Shown piece after piece: positions 36,150 to 48,113 of a stretch of DNA of 55,251 nt. Under the pieces are notes generated by a model. That model ran no database searches and was not told the DNA's origin. It saw nothing but the letters and a program-made list of their open reading frames with translations. This DNA comes from Peribolospora baueri (Eukaryota; Basidiomycota; Peribolosporomycetes; Peribolosporales; Peribolosporaceae), in contig JAMDHS010000116.1 of NCBI GenBank assembly GCA_029717555.1, positions 1 to 55,251 of the forward strand, written 5' to 3'. Numbering within the stretch: position 1 is the stretch's first letter; each line of letters begins with the position of its first letter. Made by a program: the position numbers and the translations under genes.

Positions 36150-37980
36150 ATGGCGGTGGGTCTGTTGGGCGCCGTTTGGCGGTGCAACGCTAGCATATTG
36201 CGAGCTTCGGCTCGTGACGCTGGTCGTCCGCTGCGACAACTTGGTCGCCCTGCTCCTCGCCTCGATTGGACGACCACCCGATCACCGAAGAGCACCCACC
36301 TGGCCTTCTCGTCCACGACTTTTCGCTCGGCAGCGCTTCCGACAGCTCGATTTACGCACCAATCGAGGAATCAGCTCGCGCCTTATTTCTGGCGATCTTT
36401 CTCCACTCTTCCAGCTCAGCGAGTCCACGAGCGATTGTCCCCTTCATCCGCCGCGGTGCCGGAACAACAGGAAAAGGAGAAGAAGCCCTTCAGCTTTAAG
36501 CCGTACCTGGAACTGACACGACTAGACAAGCCCATCGGCACATGGCTTTTGTTCTGGCCGTGTGGTGAGGCCACAGACGATGCTACTTGTTATTTTTTCC
36601 TCCACGATGCGTTTCAGCTGACCAGCCTCTCTTCGTTGCTCCACGTTTCAGCCTGGTCGATCGTCCTCGCCTCCCACGCCTTGCATGCTCCACCCTCTGT
36701 CCCTTTCAAATACGTCGTGCTCTTTGGCATCGGAGCTATAATCATGAGAGGTGCCGGCTGCACCATCAACGACCTGTGGGATCGCAGAATTGACGCCAGC
36801 GTTGGTGAGCCACCTCTCCGACCGTCATCTATGAGCCGGCCATGCTGCGGACTGAAAACCATTTAACCCGCCGCACCTCGCTGTCCCGTAGAAAGGACAA
36901 AACTCCGACCGCTTGCCGCCGGCGACATTACCCCTTTCCAAGCAACAATGTTCTTGGGCCTACAACTCTCTCTTGGCCTTGCCGTGCTGACCCAGTTGAA
37001 CACGTACAGGTGCGTCGAGGGTTTTCGCCGGCTTCGGATCGCTTGTCGTTCCGTTTTTTGAATGATGCCTTAAACTGCTGATGGGCTCGCTTGCCCCTAA
37101 TTGATACACAGCATTCTTGTTGGTGCATCATCACTGAGCCTGGTCGTGCTGTATCCGCTCATGAAACGAATCACGTACTGGCCACAATTCGTGCTAGGTG
37201 AAAGAAAAAAAAATCAAGGCAATGGATGGGCTCCTGCATGCATTTGAGCATTCTGACTCATCCGTTCGTTCGTTCGTTTGACCCTCGCCGTTTGCGCGCG
37301 CGGCAGGTCTCGCCTTCAACTGGGGAGCCATACTCGGCTGGGCGGCTGTTGCAGGCGAATGCGACTGGAGCGTTGTGCTACCACTGTACGCCAGCAACAT
37401 ATGTTGGACGCTGGTGTATGACACCATATACGCCCACCAGGTGAGTCGAAGTTCCGGCGTATTGTTTCTGGGATCGTTGCGGAAACTGATTCTACGGACT
37501 ATCTCACACTACTTACGTGGACAGGACAAGAAAGACGACATCCATGCAGGTGTAAAGTCGACAGCTCTCCTCTTTGGTGACTCTACCGGTCCCGTCCTCT
37601 CCGGTTTCTCCACCGCTTTCCTGTCCCTCTTCGCCTACGCAGTCCATCTCTCCACTCCCGGCACCGGCATCTTACCCTCCACTCTTCCCACCTTCTACGC
37701 CCTGTCGACCACTCCCCTCTCCACCATCCTCACCGACACCTTCCTAACTGACGGACACCCCTTCTTCCTCCTCAGCCTCCTCGGAGCGACCTGGCACCTC
37801 TTCGGCTACCAGCTGCGCAAGGTCAATTACGATAGCCGGGAGGACTGCTGGCGCAAGTTCTGCAGCAACAGGTGGCTCGGCTGGATCCTTTTCAGCGGTT
37901 TGGTAGCGGATTATCTCGCTCAGGCTAGATGGAATTTGGCTTCTTCGTCCGTGGATGGTAATGAAGATGACGTGGAATGA
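36150..37980 (+). CDS. COQ2: 4-hydroxybenzoate polyprenyltransferase Coq2 (ubiquinone synthesis)
   Basis: Coq2 joins the polyprenyl tail to 4-hydroxybenzoate in the inner mitochondrial membrane, the first committed step of coenzyme Q synthesis. Exons: 36150-36564, 36652-36804, 36892-37009, 37112-37197, 37307-37440 and 37525-37980; 453 residues. The first 115 residues are Arg/Ser/Ala-rich and include [20 protein letters not shown], a typical presequence and cleavage region. [20 protein letters not shown] opens the UbiA domain; the two prenyl-diphosphate/Mg sites are NDLWDRRID (178-186) and [13 protein letters not shown] (295-307). Several hydrophobic helices follow, such as [19 protein letters not shown] and [20 protein letters not shown]. 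Tail-to-tail with GPI15, 177 bp apart. Confidence 0.95.
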
Positions 37981-38157
37981 AAAAGCAAAGGGACATTTGG
38001 AAATGAAGCACTTGAGATCTCGCGCCGTGCAGCAGACAATCGACGATCGTCGCTCCGTAAGAACCCGTCCTCTTTCTTGGTCTAGAGGCTCCCTGAGAAT
38101 ATCGTTTCGGGTGCTCGCTTGCCCATGATGGGTATTTTTATATGGACTTAGGATGAG

Positions 38158-39212
38158 CTAGCTACCCCTGCGCCCCATGTTGCCGCGCGCCTTCCGACCT
38201 CTTTCATGACCACTACCATCCCCGCCTTGCCTTTTTAAGCTGGCCCGCTTCCGCCCCCCCGTGCGCTCTCCGGCGGACTCGTCTGCGAGCGCTGGCGCGC
38301 AAGGAAAAAGAAGGGGCAAGATGACGGTATATACGCGTTGGAGAGTGGCCAGGGGAGGCAACAGGTTCTGCGATGTGCATGAAACGAAGATGGAAGAGAA
38401 ATGAAAGAAGTAGGGCCCACCGAGTGTGTGTCAGCCGGGTGAGAACGAGTGGAAACGGATTCCGAAAAAAAAAAAGTATGTGTTCACCTCGAAGACCACC
38501 GCTAGCTTTTCGTCTGGGTTTCCAGCGCCGCCTTCCCCTGTTTTTTCCACTCCCTCGTCACCGTCTCGTCGTCGGCCCTTGATGATTGCGAGGTAATACA
38601 ATATCCTCCACCCGTACACACCTTCGTTTATGACGACATCAAGCATGGCCGAGCGGGGTACAAAGGTGGTGGATGTAAATAGGGCAAAGAAAGGCGCTCG
38701 AGTCGGATTAAGAGTGGGCAGGACGAGGCCGCGGCGGACGGAGAGTTGTGCTCCAAAGGGCACTAAAACGAGGATAGATTCTGGTGCGGACATAAAAAGT
38801 ACCGTCAGTGGGAATCCAACTGGTTGTTCGCCGCGGACAAAAAAGGGGGCGGCCGCCCTCACCCGAGTGGACTCGATTCGCTTTGCTGTAGATGTAGACG
38901 AGGAGCAGGCATGAGAGGAGGTACGGACGCCAGGCGGGAGGGATATTCATCCACTTTGGAGGCGTGGAAAAATGTTCAAAAGCAAAGCAACACATATATC
39001 ATCAAGTCTGGCCATCTCTCCACGCTGCAACCCGTCCAACCGGACCGGAAGGTCGCACTCACCTCGCCATTCCACCAAATCCAAACGAGTCCGGCGAGCG
39101 CAAGAAGATCGAACGCTCCCCAAGCGGCGGCGCGGTTGTGAACGGTGAGCTCGACGGCGCGGCCTCCGTGGTCCTTGATGGTGAGGTGAGCAAGGTCCGT
39201 GGGTCGCTCCAT
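38158..39212 (-). CDS. GPI15: GPI-GlcNAc transferase subunit PIG-H/Gpi15
   Basis: This is a subunit of the ER complex that adds GlcNAc to phosphatidylinositol, the first step of GPI anchor synthesis. Exons 39212-39063, 38953-38863, 38780-38488 and 38367-38158 give 247 residues. An N-terminal strand region (HLTIKDHGGRAVELTVHN) is followed by two helices (AAWGAFDLLALAGLVWIWW and WRPYLLSCLLLVYIYSKANR), then the PIG-H core: ESILVLVPFGAQLSVRR, TTFVPRSAMLDVVINEGVYG and WRILYYLAIIKG, and the end LLPPLATLQRVYT. A Lys/Arg/Gly-rich tail of about 45 residues is extra. Exon 2 follows an AAG acceptor. The start is the in-frame ATG at 39212; another ATG four bases upstream is out of frame. Confidence 0.86.
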
Positions 39213-39448
39213 CCATCGCAGCACGAGGCGACGTTAGGCGATCTGGGAAGCGAAATGTGATGCTGGGAACCTGGAGAGCCTTCGAACTGGAGAACGAGGA
39301 CCTTCCCACAATTCGCCGTGTGCAACGACTGCGGCAACCGTTCGGCGACTCTCCCGAGACCTCGTCTGGGATCCGACGTCTCCCATCGTCGTCCAACGAC
39401 GTCGACCGAAGGGGAAGAGAGCTCAAGCCAAGCCAAGTTAACGGCGGC
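39213..39448. promoter_or_regulatory. Shared divergent GPI15/GEP4 promoter
   Basis: A gap of 236 bp lies between the two start codons. Long frames on both strands cross it, but none carries a conserved motif. Layout-based call. Confidence 0.42.
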
Positions 39449-41134
39449 ATGGGCAATCTCGCGGGTACAGTTGCGGTGCTCAGCGTGCTCTTCAAGCCTT
39501 CGACCGTTCTGCCCCATTTGGCGGTTCGAGGTGAGCAAGCGCGAGCGAGCGCGTGGACGCGGTCCGGAAGAAGTGTTCTAGGAATTACTTACGACGTTCA
39601 GCTGCTGACTTTATCTCTCCTCTCCCCTGCCCGTCCCGGTTTGCAGACATACGGCAGCTGGATTGGGCGAGGCTATATACTCTTGGCTTTAGAGGATGTG
39701 TTTTCGACAAGGACAATTGCCTCGTAAGTTTCCGACAGTCGGTCCTCGAGGCTAGTCTGTGTAGTCAAACAAGCCAGTTAGTGTCGACAGGTATTTTTTC
39801 TTTGTCCTTTGATTTTGACTACTTTCTTTCCGCTTACAGACACATCCTCACTCTGATGAGTTGGTGCCGGACCTGAGAGTAAGATTTAGCAGAAGGAGTT
39901 CTTCTGACGAAGACCCGAGTGTCCGAAGGAGGTGATTGACCACCTCCCTTCCTCCATTCGGGCCTATCAGGAGAGTTGGGCAGAATGTCTGCGAACATTT
40001 GGTGCTTCAAACGTGCTCATCGTCTCTAACTCTGCTGGTACAGCAGATGACCCTGGCTTGATTCAGGTGAAGCATACCGCTCTTCGCATCGTCAAACTTC
40101 AGCTGCTAGACTGTGTTCATCACGTTCGGCTCACTAGTAGTCTGTGTTTTTCGTTCGAATCGCTGTTGACTGAAACTCACCAGGCCGAAAGCGTCGCCCG
40201 TAAACTTGGCGTATCAGTCCTGAGCCACTCGAACAAGAAACCAGGCTGGGGATGCGCCAATCAGATCTCTGGCTACTTTTCCAGCGACAGGCCGACCCTT
40301 GCCATGTCTGCATCTTTGCCATTACCTAAGTCTAGAGGGACGCCATCAATCAAGACGGACACGGCTTCTATCCTTCCCCATCACCTTCTGGTCGTCGGCG
40401 ATAGAACCATGACTGATGTACTGCTCTCCTCCCGGCTCGGAGCTTGCAGTGTTTGGACGACGGGCGTGTGGAAGCGGGAAGGAGCAGTAAACGATCTACT
40501 TAGGAGAGCGGAAGTTGGGCTCGTGCGGTGGTTGCGCAAGAAGGGATATGCGCCGTCGGACGGACGGGGAGATGGTGCTCGGTTGTTGCGGCAAGCCGGC
40601 AGCGATATGGAGCGGGTCAATGAACGGGCCGCCGATATGGGAGGTGGTCGTTCTGTGAGGACTGATGATGAGGTTTCGCTCGGAGCCTGGAACGAGGAGG
40701 CGGAAAGGCTTGGTATCGTACGCCCTCCAGTGAACGTCTTTCCGTCAACAAGCAAGAGGACGGGCCGGCCATCGGGCAGCGCAGAAACATTCACCACGAT
40801 GACGAGCTTGAACGAGGAACAGGAGTTCCCCTTCACGCACGAGCGCTTGCCCTCCGCTCACCGTGACTCCGTCGTCCGCCTCTTGGCCGGATACTCCTTC
40901 CTCGGTCGTCAGACCTCTCCCATGACGAGGCGATTATCGGACGCAGCTTGCCTCGTGCGGGAAGGGTTGGATGAGGGTGTGCGCATGGATTTGACCGTGA
41001 TGAAAGCGAAAGATTCGCGAGGTGGCCCGCAGGCGGATCTACTACCTTGGTGGTGGAAAGTGCAGGAAGGTAGGAGGGCGCGTCGACGGGAAGTGGAGGA
41101 GATCGAGCGCGAGGGAGGCGTGAAGGCCGGCTGA
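39449..41134 (+). CDS. GEP4: Mitochondrial phosphatidylglycerophosphatase Gep4
   Basis: Gep4 removes phosphate from phosphatidylglycerophosphate in the matrix, a step in cardiolipin synthesis. Exons 39449-39530, 39647-39723, 39840-39878, 39929-40066 and 40184-41134 give 428 residues. Text: LFKPSTVLPHLAVRDIRQLD, HAD motif I GCVFDKDNCLT (nucleophile Asp48, Asp50), ESWAECLRTFGASNVLIVSN, LSHSNKKPG (motif III Lys) and LLVVGDRTMTDVLLSSRLGA (motif IV). Known Gep4 proteins end not far beyond motif IV. Here a further 180 or so residues run on, with a basic WLRKKG helix, DEVSLGAWNEEAERLG, and a segment around DLLPWWWKVQEGRRA. The fourth exon follows an AAG acceptor. Confidence 0.9.
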
Positions 41135-41310
41135 AAAGGAGAGGCACATCCCGTGTTGTCGGATCAATTTCTGGAGCAGATGCGTTGATGATCCTTCAAT
41201 AGCGCTTCATCTGTTGTACATGCCAGGAACTTCAGACAGTGGTAAGGGAAACCGCTCTATAGGTTCAGGACGAAGTCGTGAATCGATCCAGTTCATCCCT
41301 AGAGCGCCAG

Positions 41311-42934
41311 TCACTCCTCGCTCTCCCGTCTCCGAATCTCCGCCTCCAATTTCGCCCTCTCCATCTGTCTCATCCGCAACAGCGTCGCAGACTCATAATC
41401 CACGGGAGGCGCCGAGGTAGGAATGTTGCTTGAATTGAACGAGAAGCTCGGTGCGGTCGACTTTGATGGTGGGGCGGATGCAGGCGTGGAGTTGAAGGAC
41501 TGGTGACGATGGCAGGTAAACAGAGCGGCGAAAATATCAGCTCGGTGGATCGGACGACGTTTAGGGTGCGCGTAAAGAATGCTGGGGTCAGGATCACTCA
41601 CAAAAGTCTCTGCAGCACGCGGCGGAGGCGGCGGGCTGGGGGGTCGTATTCGATCCTCGCTCCCACCTCGACCAGCGTTCTGTGTGCCGTTCGCCGTCCC
41701 ACCGTCGCCATTGGCGGTCGCTTCGGTTTGCCCACCGCCGTTCTGATCTCTTGCCGGCGCCGTCAAGCCCAGTCGCTTCACCGCCTCCGGCTCGTCCCCC
41801 GTTGCCCAACTAACCTTGATCTTCCCCAAACCAAGGCTTGCGATCGAGCTAGCCAAAACCGCCACATAGGCTGCCTGAAGGTTCTTGAAGCTAACCACTG
41901 CTGTGGCGTTCTTCTTTTTGCCTGAGCCGTCCCTGTGTATCGATGGTGCGCCTGGAGGGAGTACTACCGAGTCGACAGGTCCAAAACGAGAGAAGAGACC
42001 TGATAATGCTGACTCGGAGAGAAGATATCGATGCGTGTTCAAGGGAATACGGACACGTACAGAGGTATCTAAAGGCCCTGGTAAATAAAAAAGAGAATGA
42101 TGTGGCCGATCACCAGTCAATAACAACTCCGAGACCACGATGGAAGACAAAGTTTGCAGATCTCACCCAGCTCTGGAGCCTTGGCCTTGGCCTCCTGCTT
42201 CGTCTCGGCAGCATCCTTTTCTGCATTCACGCCCTGTTGCGCTGCCGACGCCGCGCGGTTCTTCTCCTCCCTCAACCTCCTCCCTTCCTCCCTCAACCTC
42301 TCCAATTCCATCTGTCTCCTCTTCTCCGCCTCCTTTTCGTCCATCCTCCTCCTTTTGAACTCTTTTTCTCTTGCATCCAAATCGTCCGCAAACTTTCTTC
42401 GCTTCGCATCTTGAGCAGTATATCGTGCGCGCCTGGCTGCAGCGGTGGCACGCTTTTTGGTAAGGGCGAGCCGAGCGGACGGGTCGGAGAGAACGTTGAA
42501 GGCGTGCTGGAGCAAGTGAAACTTGTGTCCCGCTTCTGGATCGTCAGGGTTCTGGGTAAAAGGAAAGATTCAAACGCAAAAGTAAAGAATGAAAGGGCAA
42601 TATGTCAGAAATAGCTCATAAACATATCCTCTGGCGAAACATCCAGTCCTCTTCCGCCACCCGGTTCTCCCAACGCAGCCACGGCCACCTGGCTATTCGG
42701 CTCAGGTCAAGGACCCCCTCCAAACTGCCCTCACAACAGCACATGAAGCTGCCCAAGTTGTGCGTCTCATAGAGAAAGCAAGACTGGCAGACGACCATGA
42801 ATGCAATTCAAGCTCACCTTGTCCGGATGGGCCTTGAGCGCCTGCTTACGGTACGCCTTTGTGATCTCTTGCTGAGTTGCCTCTTCGCCCACACTGAGGA
42901 GCTCAAAGTAGTCTACCTCTTCCTCTTCGGCCAT
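41311..42934 (-). CDS. CWF23: DnaJ-RRM splicing co-chaperone (DNAJC17/Cwf23)
   Basis: Cwf23/DNAJC17 proteins are J-proteins of the spliceosome, linked to Prp43-driven disassembly in yeast. Exons 42934-42818, 42551-42167, 42077-41602 and 41499-41311 give 388 residues. The J domain is N-terminal (DYFELLSVGEEATQQEITKA, HPD at 36-38, then HKFHLLQHAFNVLSDPSARL). A long charged coiled-coil follows (about 75-165: ARRARYTAQDAKRRKFAD, EKRRQMELERLREEGRRLRE). Exon 3 encodes an RRM (VRVRIP, LFSRFGPVDSVVLPP, NATAVVSFKNLQAAYVAV, IKVSWATG). The end is a Ser/Pro stretch and a final helix LLRMRQMERAKLEAEIRRRE, matching the family. It is tail-to-tail with GEP4, 176 bp apart. Confidence 0.87.
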
Positions 42935-43225
42935 TTCCGCGATGAAGCGATGGGCAGAAGGAGGGAAGTTGGAGCAAGGAGGGCCGAGAAAGGATGGGAA
43001 AGGATCGGACGAGTAAGACGAAGAGAATGTGGTTGAGATGAATGTCCTCGGCGGGAGGTGATCGGTACTGAATTGCTGCGGCAGCGAACAGCACCAGAGG
43101 TTCGCCCGTTCCCCCACCCACCTCAATCGACACCTTCACATTCACCGCTTGCGCTCGGCTGGACATACCCGAAAACGCGTCTCTGTGACGGACATTCCCT
43201 CGAGCTGGCACTCGGAGAGGGAAAG
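42935..43225. promoter_or_regulatory. Shared divergent CWF23/CMT1 promoter
   Basis: A gap of 291 bp lies between the start codons of the J-protein and the mannosyltransferase. It includes a purine-rich stretch near the J-protein leader. No motif named; layout-based. Confidence 0.42.
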
Positions 43226-45681
43226 ATGCCGTCCGACTTGGCGCACCGGCCGTTGACGGGCAAGGCGAGGAGGGGCATCGGACGACTCCAAGTCGCAAGT
43301 ATAGGGACAGGCACTCTGGCCCAATTATTGGTTGGCGGCATTGGCTTGTTTCTTCTAATGCGATGGGCACTGCCATCACAGGTGAGTATTTACAGTACGG
43401 GTCAGAGGGGAGCACCTTTTCTTGTTTTCAAGACCTGCACAATCGTTCTGAATTTGCTCTCTTGTCTCCTGTCATTTGCCGGCGTAGACGTCACCACACA
43501 AATTGCTGGAGCGAATCCCGTCGCTTCGCTTGGTATCGGCTTCGGATAGTCTCTTAGACGTCCGTCAATACCCCTTCTTGCAGTCTCGCATTGGAAGAGA
43601 CGAGCGACCCGATCTGTTTGACGAACACATCGCGAACGGCATCGCCGATTACTGGCTTCGCTTCCAAAAACCCTTCATCACCTCGCCCGAGACAGATCAT
43701 CTGGACGAGGAAGTAGTGCGAGGGGCCATTGACGATTTGCTTGCCTACAATGGCTGGGTGGCAGCTTCCTGTCCGACCTTGACGCGGCCCTTCAATGCCA
43801 ACGCTGTGCGCGACGACCAATACGAGGACTTGAAATCGGACGGGCAACTGTATTACGTTGCCTTGATCATGCATTCTGCGGACCACTTCATCGTCGATCA
43901 GCTGGCCATCATCGTCCAGCTTGCACGCAAGCTTGGGACTCGACACATTTTCGTGAGCATCGTCGACTATGCCAGTCACGACGCCACGTCCACGCTGCTC
44001 GACCTTACCGAGGCGGTCTTAACGCTGCTCGGCGTCGCTTTTCGTATTCGCCATGTTGATGCCATGACTGCCGACGTACAAGCGGCGTACTATCCGCTCG
44101 AAGAGGCGTATACCCGCAATCTTGCTCTGGAGCCTCTACTCGAGCTGAGAGAGAAGAAGAGAACTGAATTTAGCAAGGTCATCTGGATCAAGGGCTTTAC
44201 CTGCCCTCAGGACGTGCTGGAGAGCTTGCGAGTCAGTGCAGTCAACGAGGCAGCCATGGTCTGTGGCATGGACTGGGTCGAGCATAACAAGCTCTTCCTA
44301 TTTAGCGACGCGTGAGTCCGCTGTACCCACTTCTCTTTCCCTTTTTACAATCTCCTATGACACATGTAGAATCTGTTGCTTACGTCCTGTGCTCCTGTTG
44401 TGGCTTCGACACTTTAGCTGGCGCGCTCGCGACATGGACGGCAGGCGCTTCCGCCAGTCACCGTCGACAGCAGATGCAGCTGCCTCGCCGCCGTTGGAAG
44501 AGATAGCCTCACAGCGGTACGGCCAACACCTGCCCTTCCAAGTCTTCTGTTGCGAGTCTGGCACGCACATCGTCGATCCCGCTCGAACGTACTACCGTGG
44601 TATTCTCTATCGCTCTGCCACCAACCCTCTCAATCTGACTATCGCTGGGTCAAAGGACCCGCGCGATGAGCCGGACCGGCCGTGCTTCGACTCGGCTCAG
44701 GCTTGGATGTGCAGGGACTTGTGGATCGATGCAGCGAGGAGGGGAAAGTCGGAGGAGGAAGAGAGGAGGAAGAAGGCGGAAGAGGCCATGGCGAAACTGC
44801 CAAAAGAGCATGGCTGGTTCCCCTTACCCGCAAACCCAATGGGCATGGGCGGTGCAAGCGCCGGCGTAGAGGAGGACAACGACGACGTTGCTATCCGCGG
44901 ACGTGAAGACGATGACGTAGGGGACGACCAGCACGAACACCTCAAGCTGCATCACGCGGCTAATCGAAAGGGGAGGCCCGATAGGGCGGCGGCGACAGAC
45001 TCGACTTGGCATGACCAGCCGCAGAACGTACTCGCTCACGATCATACGCACGACCACACACCACCTTCCAGCTCTCAGCACCAGCCTCCATCTCTGGACG
45101 GGGACAAGGGCGAGGTCCGTTACGAGCCTGCTCGGATCATGGTGAACCCACGCATGGTGACGACGTACGCGGGGGTGAGTCACACACAGCTCGCGTTCGA
45201 TCTGTTCGGAAAGGACGACGACGAGGCGCTCAAGGAACTTGTGGAGGCTAGCAAAGCGAGGAAGAAGATGGGCGGCGTAAGGGGTGCGCTAGGCGGTGGC
45301 GGTGGCGGCTGGCAACAAGCGAAAGGGTTTCATCGCTTCGGCAAGCGCCAGCACCCGGGAGAGGCCGGCTCGAACGATGCGGACGATAAGGCGGCGGGAC
45401 AGCTGCACCGAGACGATGAGAACGCGCACACGGACGTGGGCGGCTCGGCGCACGGGCACGCCAAGCTCCTCTCGGATGAGGGCAGCAGCGAGGGTGGCGC
45501 AGGCTCAAGCTCGAGCGCTGGAAGGAAGTTGGGCGGGAAATACGTGTTGGACGAGTGGAGATCTGCGCCGGAGGGATACGTTTGCACGGAGATGTATAGC
45601 ACAGGGGGTAGGAAGGCGCCCGTCAGCCAAAGGAGAGTCGGATTTCCGTTGAGGCAGCTCGTCGAGGAGGGCCATCTGTAG
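43226..45681 (+). CDS. CMT1: GT69 alpha-1,3-mannosyltransferase, Cap59/Cmt1 family
   Basis: Cmt1/Cap59 proteins are type II Golgi membrane enzymes; Cmt1 of Cryptococcus is an alpha-1,3-mannosyltransferase. Exons 43226-43381, 43488-44311 and 44418-45681 give 747 residues. A cytosolic Arg-rich start precedes a signal anchor (LAQLLVGGIGLFLLMRWAL, about 32-50). The GT69 core reads ITSPETDHLDEEVVRGAIDD-like text, KLGTRHIFVSIVDYASHDAT, LLGVAFRIRHVD, FSKVIWIKGFTCPQDVLESL, NEAAMVCGMDWVEHNKLFLF, SDAWRARDMDGRRF and PFQVFCCESGTHIVDP. The last 330 residues are unusual: a charged helix, an acidic and His-rich stretch (HDHTHDHT), RMVTTYAG, and a Gly/Ser-rich tail. A 48-nt upstream alternative acceptor for exon 3 (44367-44369) keeps frame but gives a poorer match. 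Confidence 0.82.
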
Positions 45682-45968
45682 GCCGGAGGGTATGAGTCCC
45701 GAGTCCCTTTTGTAACATATCCGGGTAGATTTGGACACCCTGGAACATCGTAGACGTTTCGCATTCCGGTCAACGTCTGCGCTCGAATCGTCGAGCGTGA
45801 ACACTCTGCTGACAAATCGACGGAACGATCTTGTTGGCTGCGGCTGCGATTGCCTGAGCATAGATCGACGTCCCTTAACGACATGCTATCAGCGAGCGAG
45901 TAACTCGGCGCCAAGCTCCAACCACCGCACAGGTTGCTCGTCCTGAGAGCCTGGGCGCTGAGATCTCT

Positions 45969-48113
45969 ATGTTTTTCAGTCGCGTCGGACAGCTGGAGAC
46001 ATGCCTTCCACGCAGCGTTCATCCAAGCTTCGCTTTGAGGAGGACTCCCAGGCGTTTGGCTGGCTTGTCTGGTCGGAACGCAAATGGCGGGGCCCCAGCT
46101 CATGCTTTTGTCGGGCGTCCACAGCCGTTCAGCTCAACCCAGACACGGCGTGATATTTTTTTCGTCACCATGCCAGCAGTCAAGTCTACGATCCTTTCCT
46201 TCATTCGAGGCACCCTCCTCTTCATGCCGTTCATTCTGCGCTACCGCTTGTGGAAAAGATTCCCCCGAGCGTCTCGCCTTGCCGTGCAACTGCCAGTAAG
46301 TCCCTCCGCGACCTTTGCGCCACGGGATTGGCCGGGCTGATATAGAGAAGGCCATCTCCAATTGATACCCGCCTCCCAAATATTCAATGCCTAATTTCGA
46401 TGTCAAGTTGTTCACAGTTTCCATCGTTCTGGCCGTCTCCTTGGATCAAACCCCGCTCACGCAGCGATGGCGTATCATTTTGCTAAGCGAGCGCGAGGAA
46501 ATGGAGTGGAGCGAGAGAAGGTTAGTGACCGAAAAGGCCCACGAGTTTTACAGGGGTGGCTTTATCGAGTGTGCTGACGTTGTCCCCCCTTTCAATGCAG
46601 ATTTGAAGAACTAGTCGAGGAAGAGGGGCGCCTCGTTCTCCCTCCCAAGGACAAACGTGTCCAAATAGTCAAGCGGGTTGCCGATAGACTCGTATCTGCG
46701 ATGGTCAGTTCAATCATCGACAAGTCCCGTGTCATTATAAGGTCATCATCTCCGACTGACTGTGACGTCTCTAGGAAGAAGACTCGGTCGTTTCAAGTGC
46801 AGCAGCCTTCAGAGGACATCACGACCGCATCAGCGGTCGCTCAAGAGCTTTCCAAGATAAGCAGGCGGTTAAGCCGTCAGCGACGACCACCGTGCGTATG
46901 TCCGCCAGTTATTATGTCAACGGCGGCTCGGGGCCGCTGAAATTTCTCTGCTCTTTCGCAGTCTACTTTTCTGCCGTATGTCCCTCCTAGTTCCAATCCG
47001 GAGAAGGTTTTGCTTCACCGGGCGTGGGACATTTTCGTGGTCGTGAGTTGCCGCTCCTATTGGGACGCGTGATTTGCTCCTGTGACTTACCCGCCGTTTG
47101 ATCTTCAATCAGGACCTTCCTCGCGTCAATGTGAGTCTGCTTTGATGGACGAACAGGACTTGCTCACGGCCGCTTCGGACGCTGACAAGTCTTCACGCAT
47201 TCCATCAAGGCCGGTGTCTTGCCGACAAAGCAAATGTTCGTGTATACGGGCTTGATTGACCTTCTTGGGCAAGACGAGGACCTCCTTGGAGCCGTCCTTG
47301 CTCGTGAGTCGCCGCCTCTGACATGGAACTTGGTAAAATCTCGTATTTTGACGTCCGGACATTGCTTCTCGCCCCCTCTTGCAGACGAGTGCAGCCACGT
47401 GATGCTTCGGCACGGGGCTGAAAATATGGGTGCTGCTGCTGTCTGCGCTCTCATTTTTGACGTCCTCCGCGGCCTTTCTTATGCGTTCACCAGTGAGTTT
47501 GGGGCACCAGAGCGGCGGCGGCGGCGAAGGAGGATGTGCAAAGAGAGCTCATGATTCTTCGTCCCGCCCTAGTTTCATTCCCACTCGTCTCCGACGGTGC
47601 CGCAAGCATATTGAACGCTTTGCAAGACAAGGTAGCCTCCAGGGCTTATTCTCGCAAGCTCGAAAGTGAGGCGGACGCCGTGAGCCTTCAGGTAGGTGGG
47701 ATCGTCGTTCGCCAGTCCGTCGGCCGTTTTTCTCGCCCTAACGTCGGCTGTTGGTTCAGCTCATGGCCCGCGCCGGGATAGACCCGAAGAACGCAGTGGC
47801 GCTGTGGAAATTTCTGATCGCTCTAAAAGAAAGCGAGCAGAAGTCCGTCGAAGAGCATATGCCGTTCCTTCGGACGCACCCACAAGGCCCCTCTCGCCTC
47901 GAGGTGAATGTCCAGCGACGGCGCGGCTTATTACGGACACGCTTGCTCATATCAGAATCCACGTTCTTTTGTGTGCGTCTACGTCTGTTCCCACTTACAC
48001 AGAATATCGAGAAACATCTTCCTCTGGCCGAAACGATTTATCGACAGGTTCGCCGTCGGCAGCCACCATCTCCCGGTGAACCGATGACGACGGCGGCGAC
48101 GACGGCTCACTGA
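45969..48113 (+). CDS. OMA1: Mitochondrial inner-membrane metalloprotease Oma1
   Basis: Oma1 (M48) is a stress-activated protease of the inner membrane that cleaves OPA1/Mgm1-type proteins and other targets. Eleven exons: 45969-46295, 46408-46520, 46601-46703, 46775-46891, 46962-47042, 47113-47130, 47210-47303, 47385-47492, 47573-47691, 47760-47903 and 48003-48113; 444 residues. The ATG at 45969 gives an Arg/Ser-rich presequence (MFFSRV, SFALRRTPRRLAG, FSSTQTRRDIFF); a later in-frame ATG at 46170 would lose it. Then TM text FIRGTLLFMPFILRYRLWKR and LFTVSIVLAVSL, LDQTPLTQRWRIILLSERE, QMFVYTGLIDLLGQDEDLLG, zinc site HECSH (285-289) and ExxAD Glu351. The HECSH codons straddle intron 7. Exon 6 is an 18-nt microexon (DLPRVN). 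Exons 2 and 7 follow AAG acceptors. Confidence 0.91.

Noticed and set aside
44370-44417. Upstream acceptor giving 16 more residues in CMT1 exon 3
   Set aside because: It keeps frame, but the added hydrophobic text breaks the conserved FxDxWxxRDxxG motif, so the downstream acceptor was chosen; minor use is possible.
45175-45189. Apparent GTGAGT...ACACAG mini-intron in CMT1 exon 3
   Set aside because: Only 15 nt, too short for splicing, and the frame is open through it.
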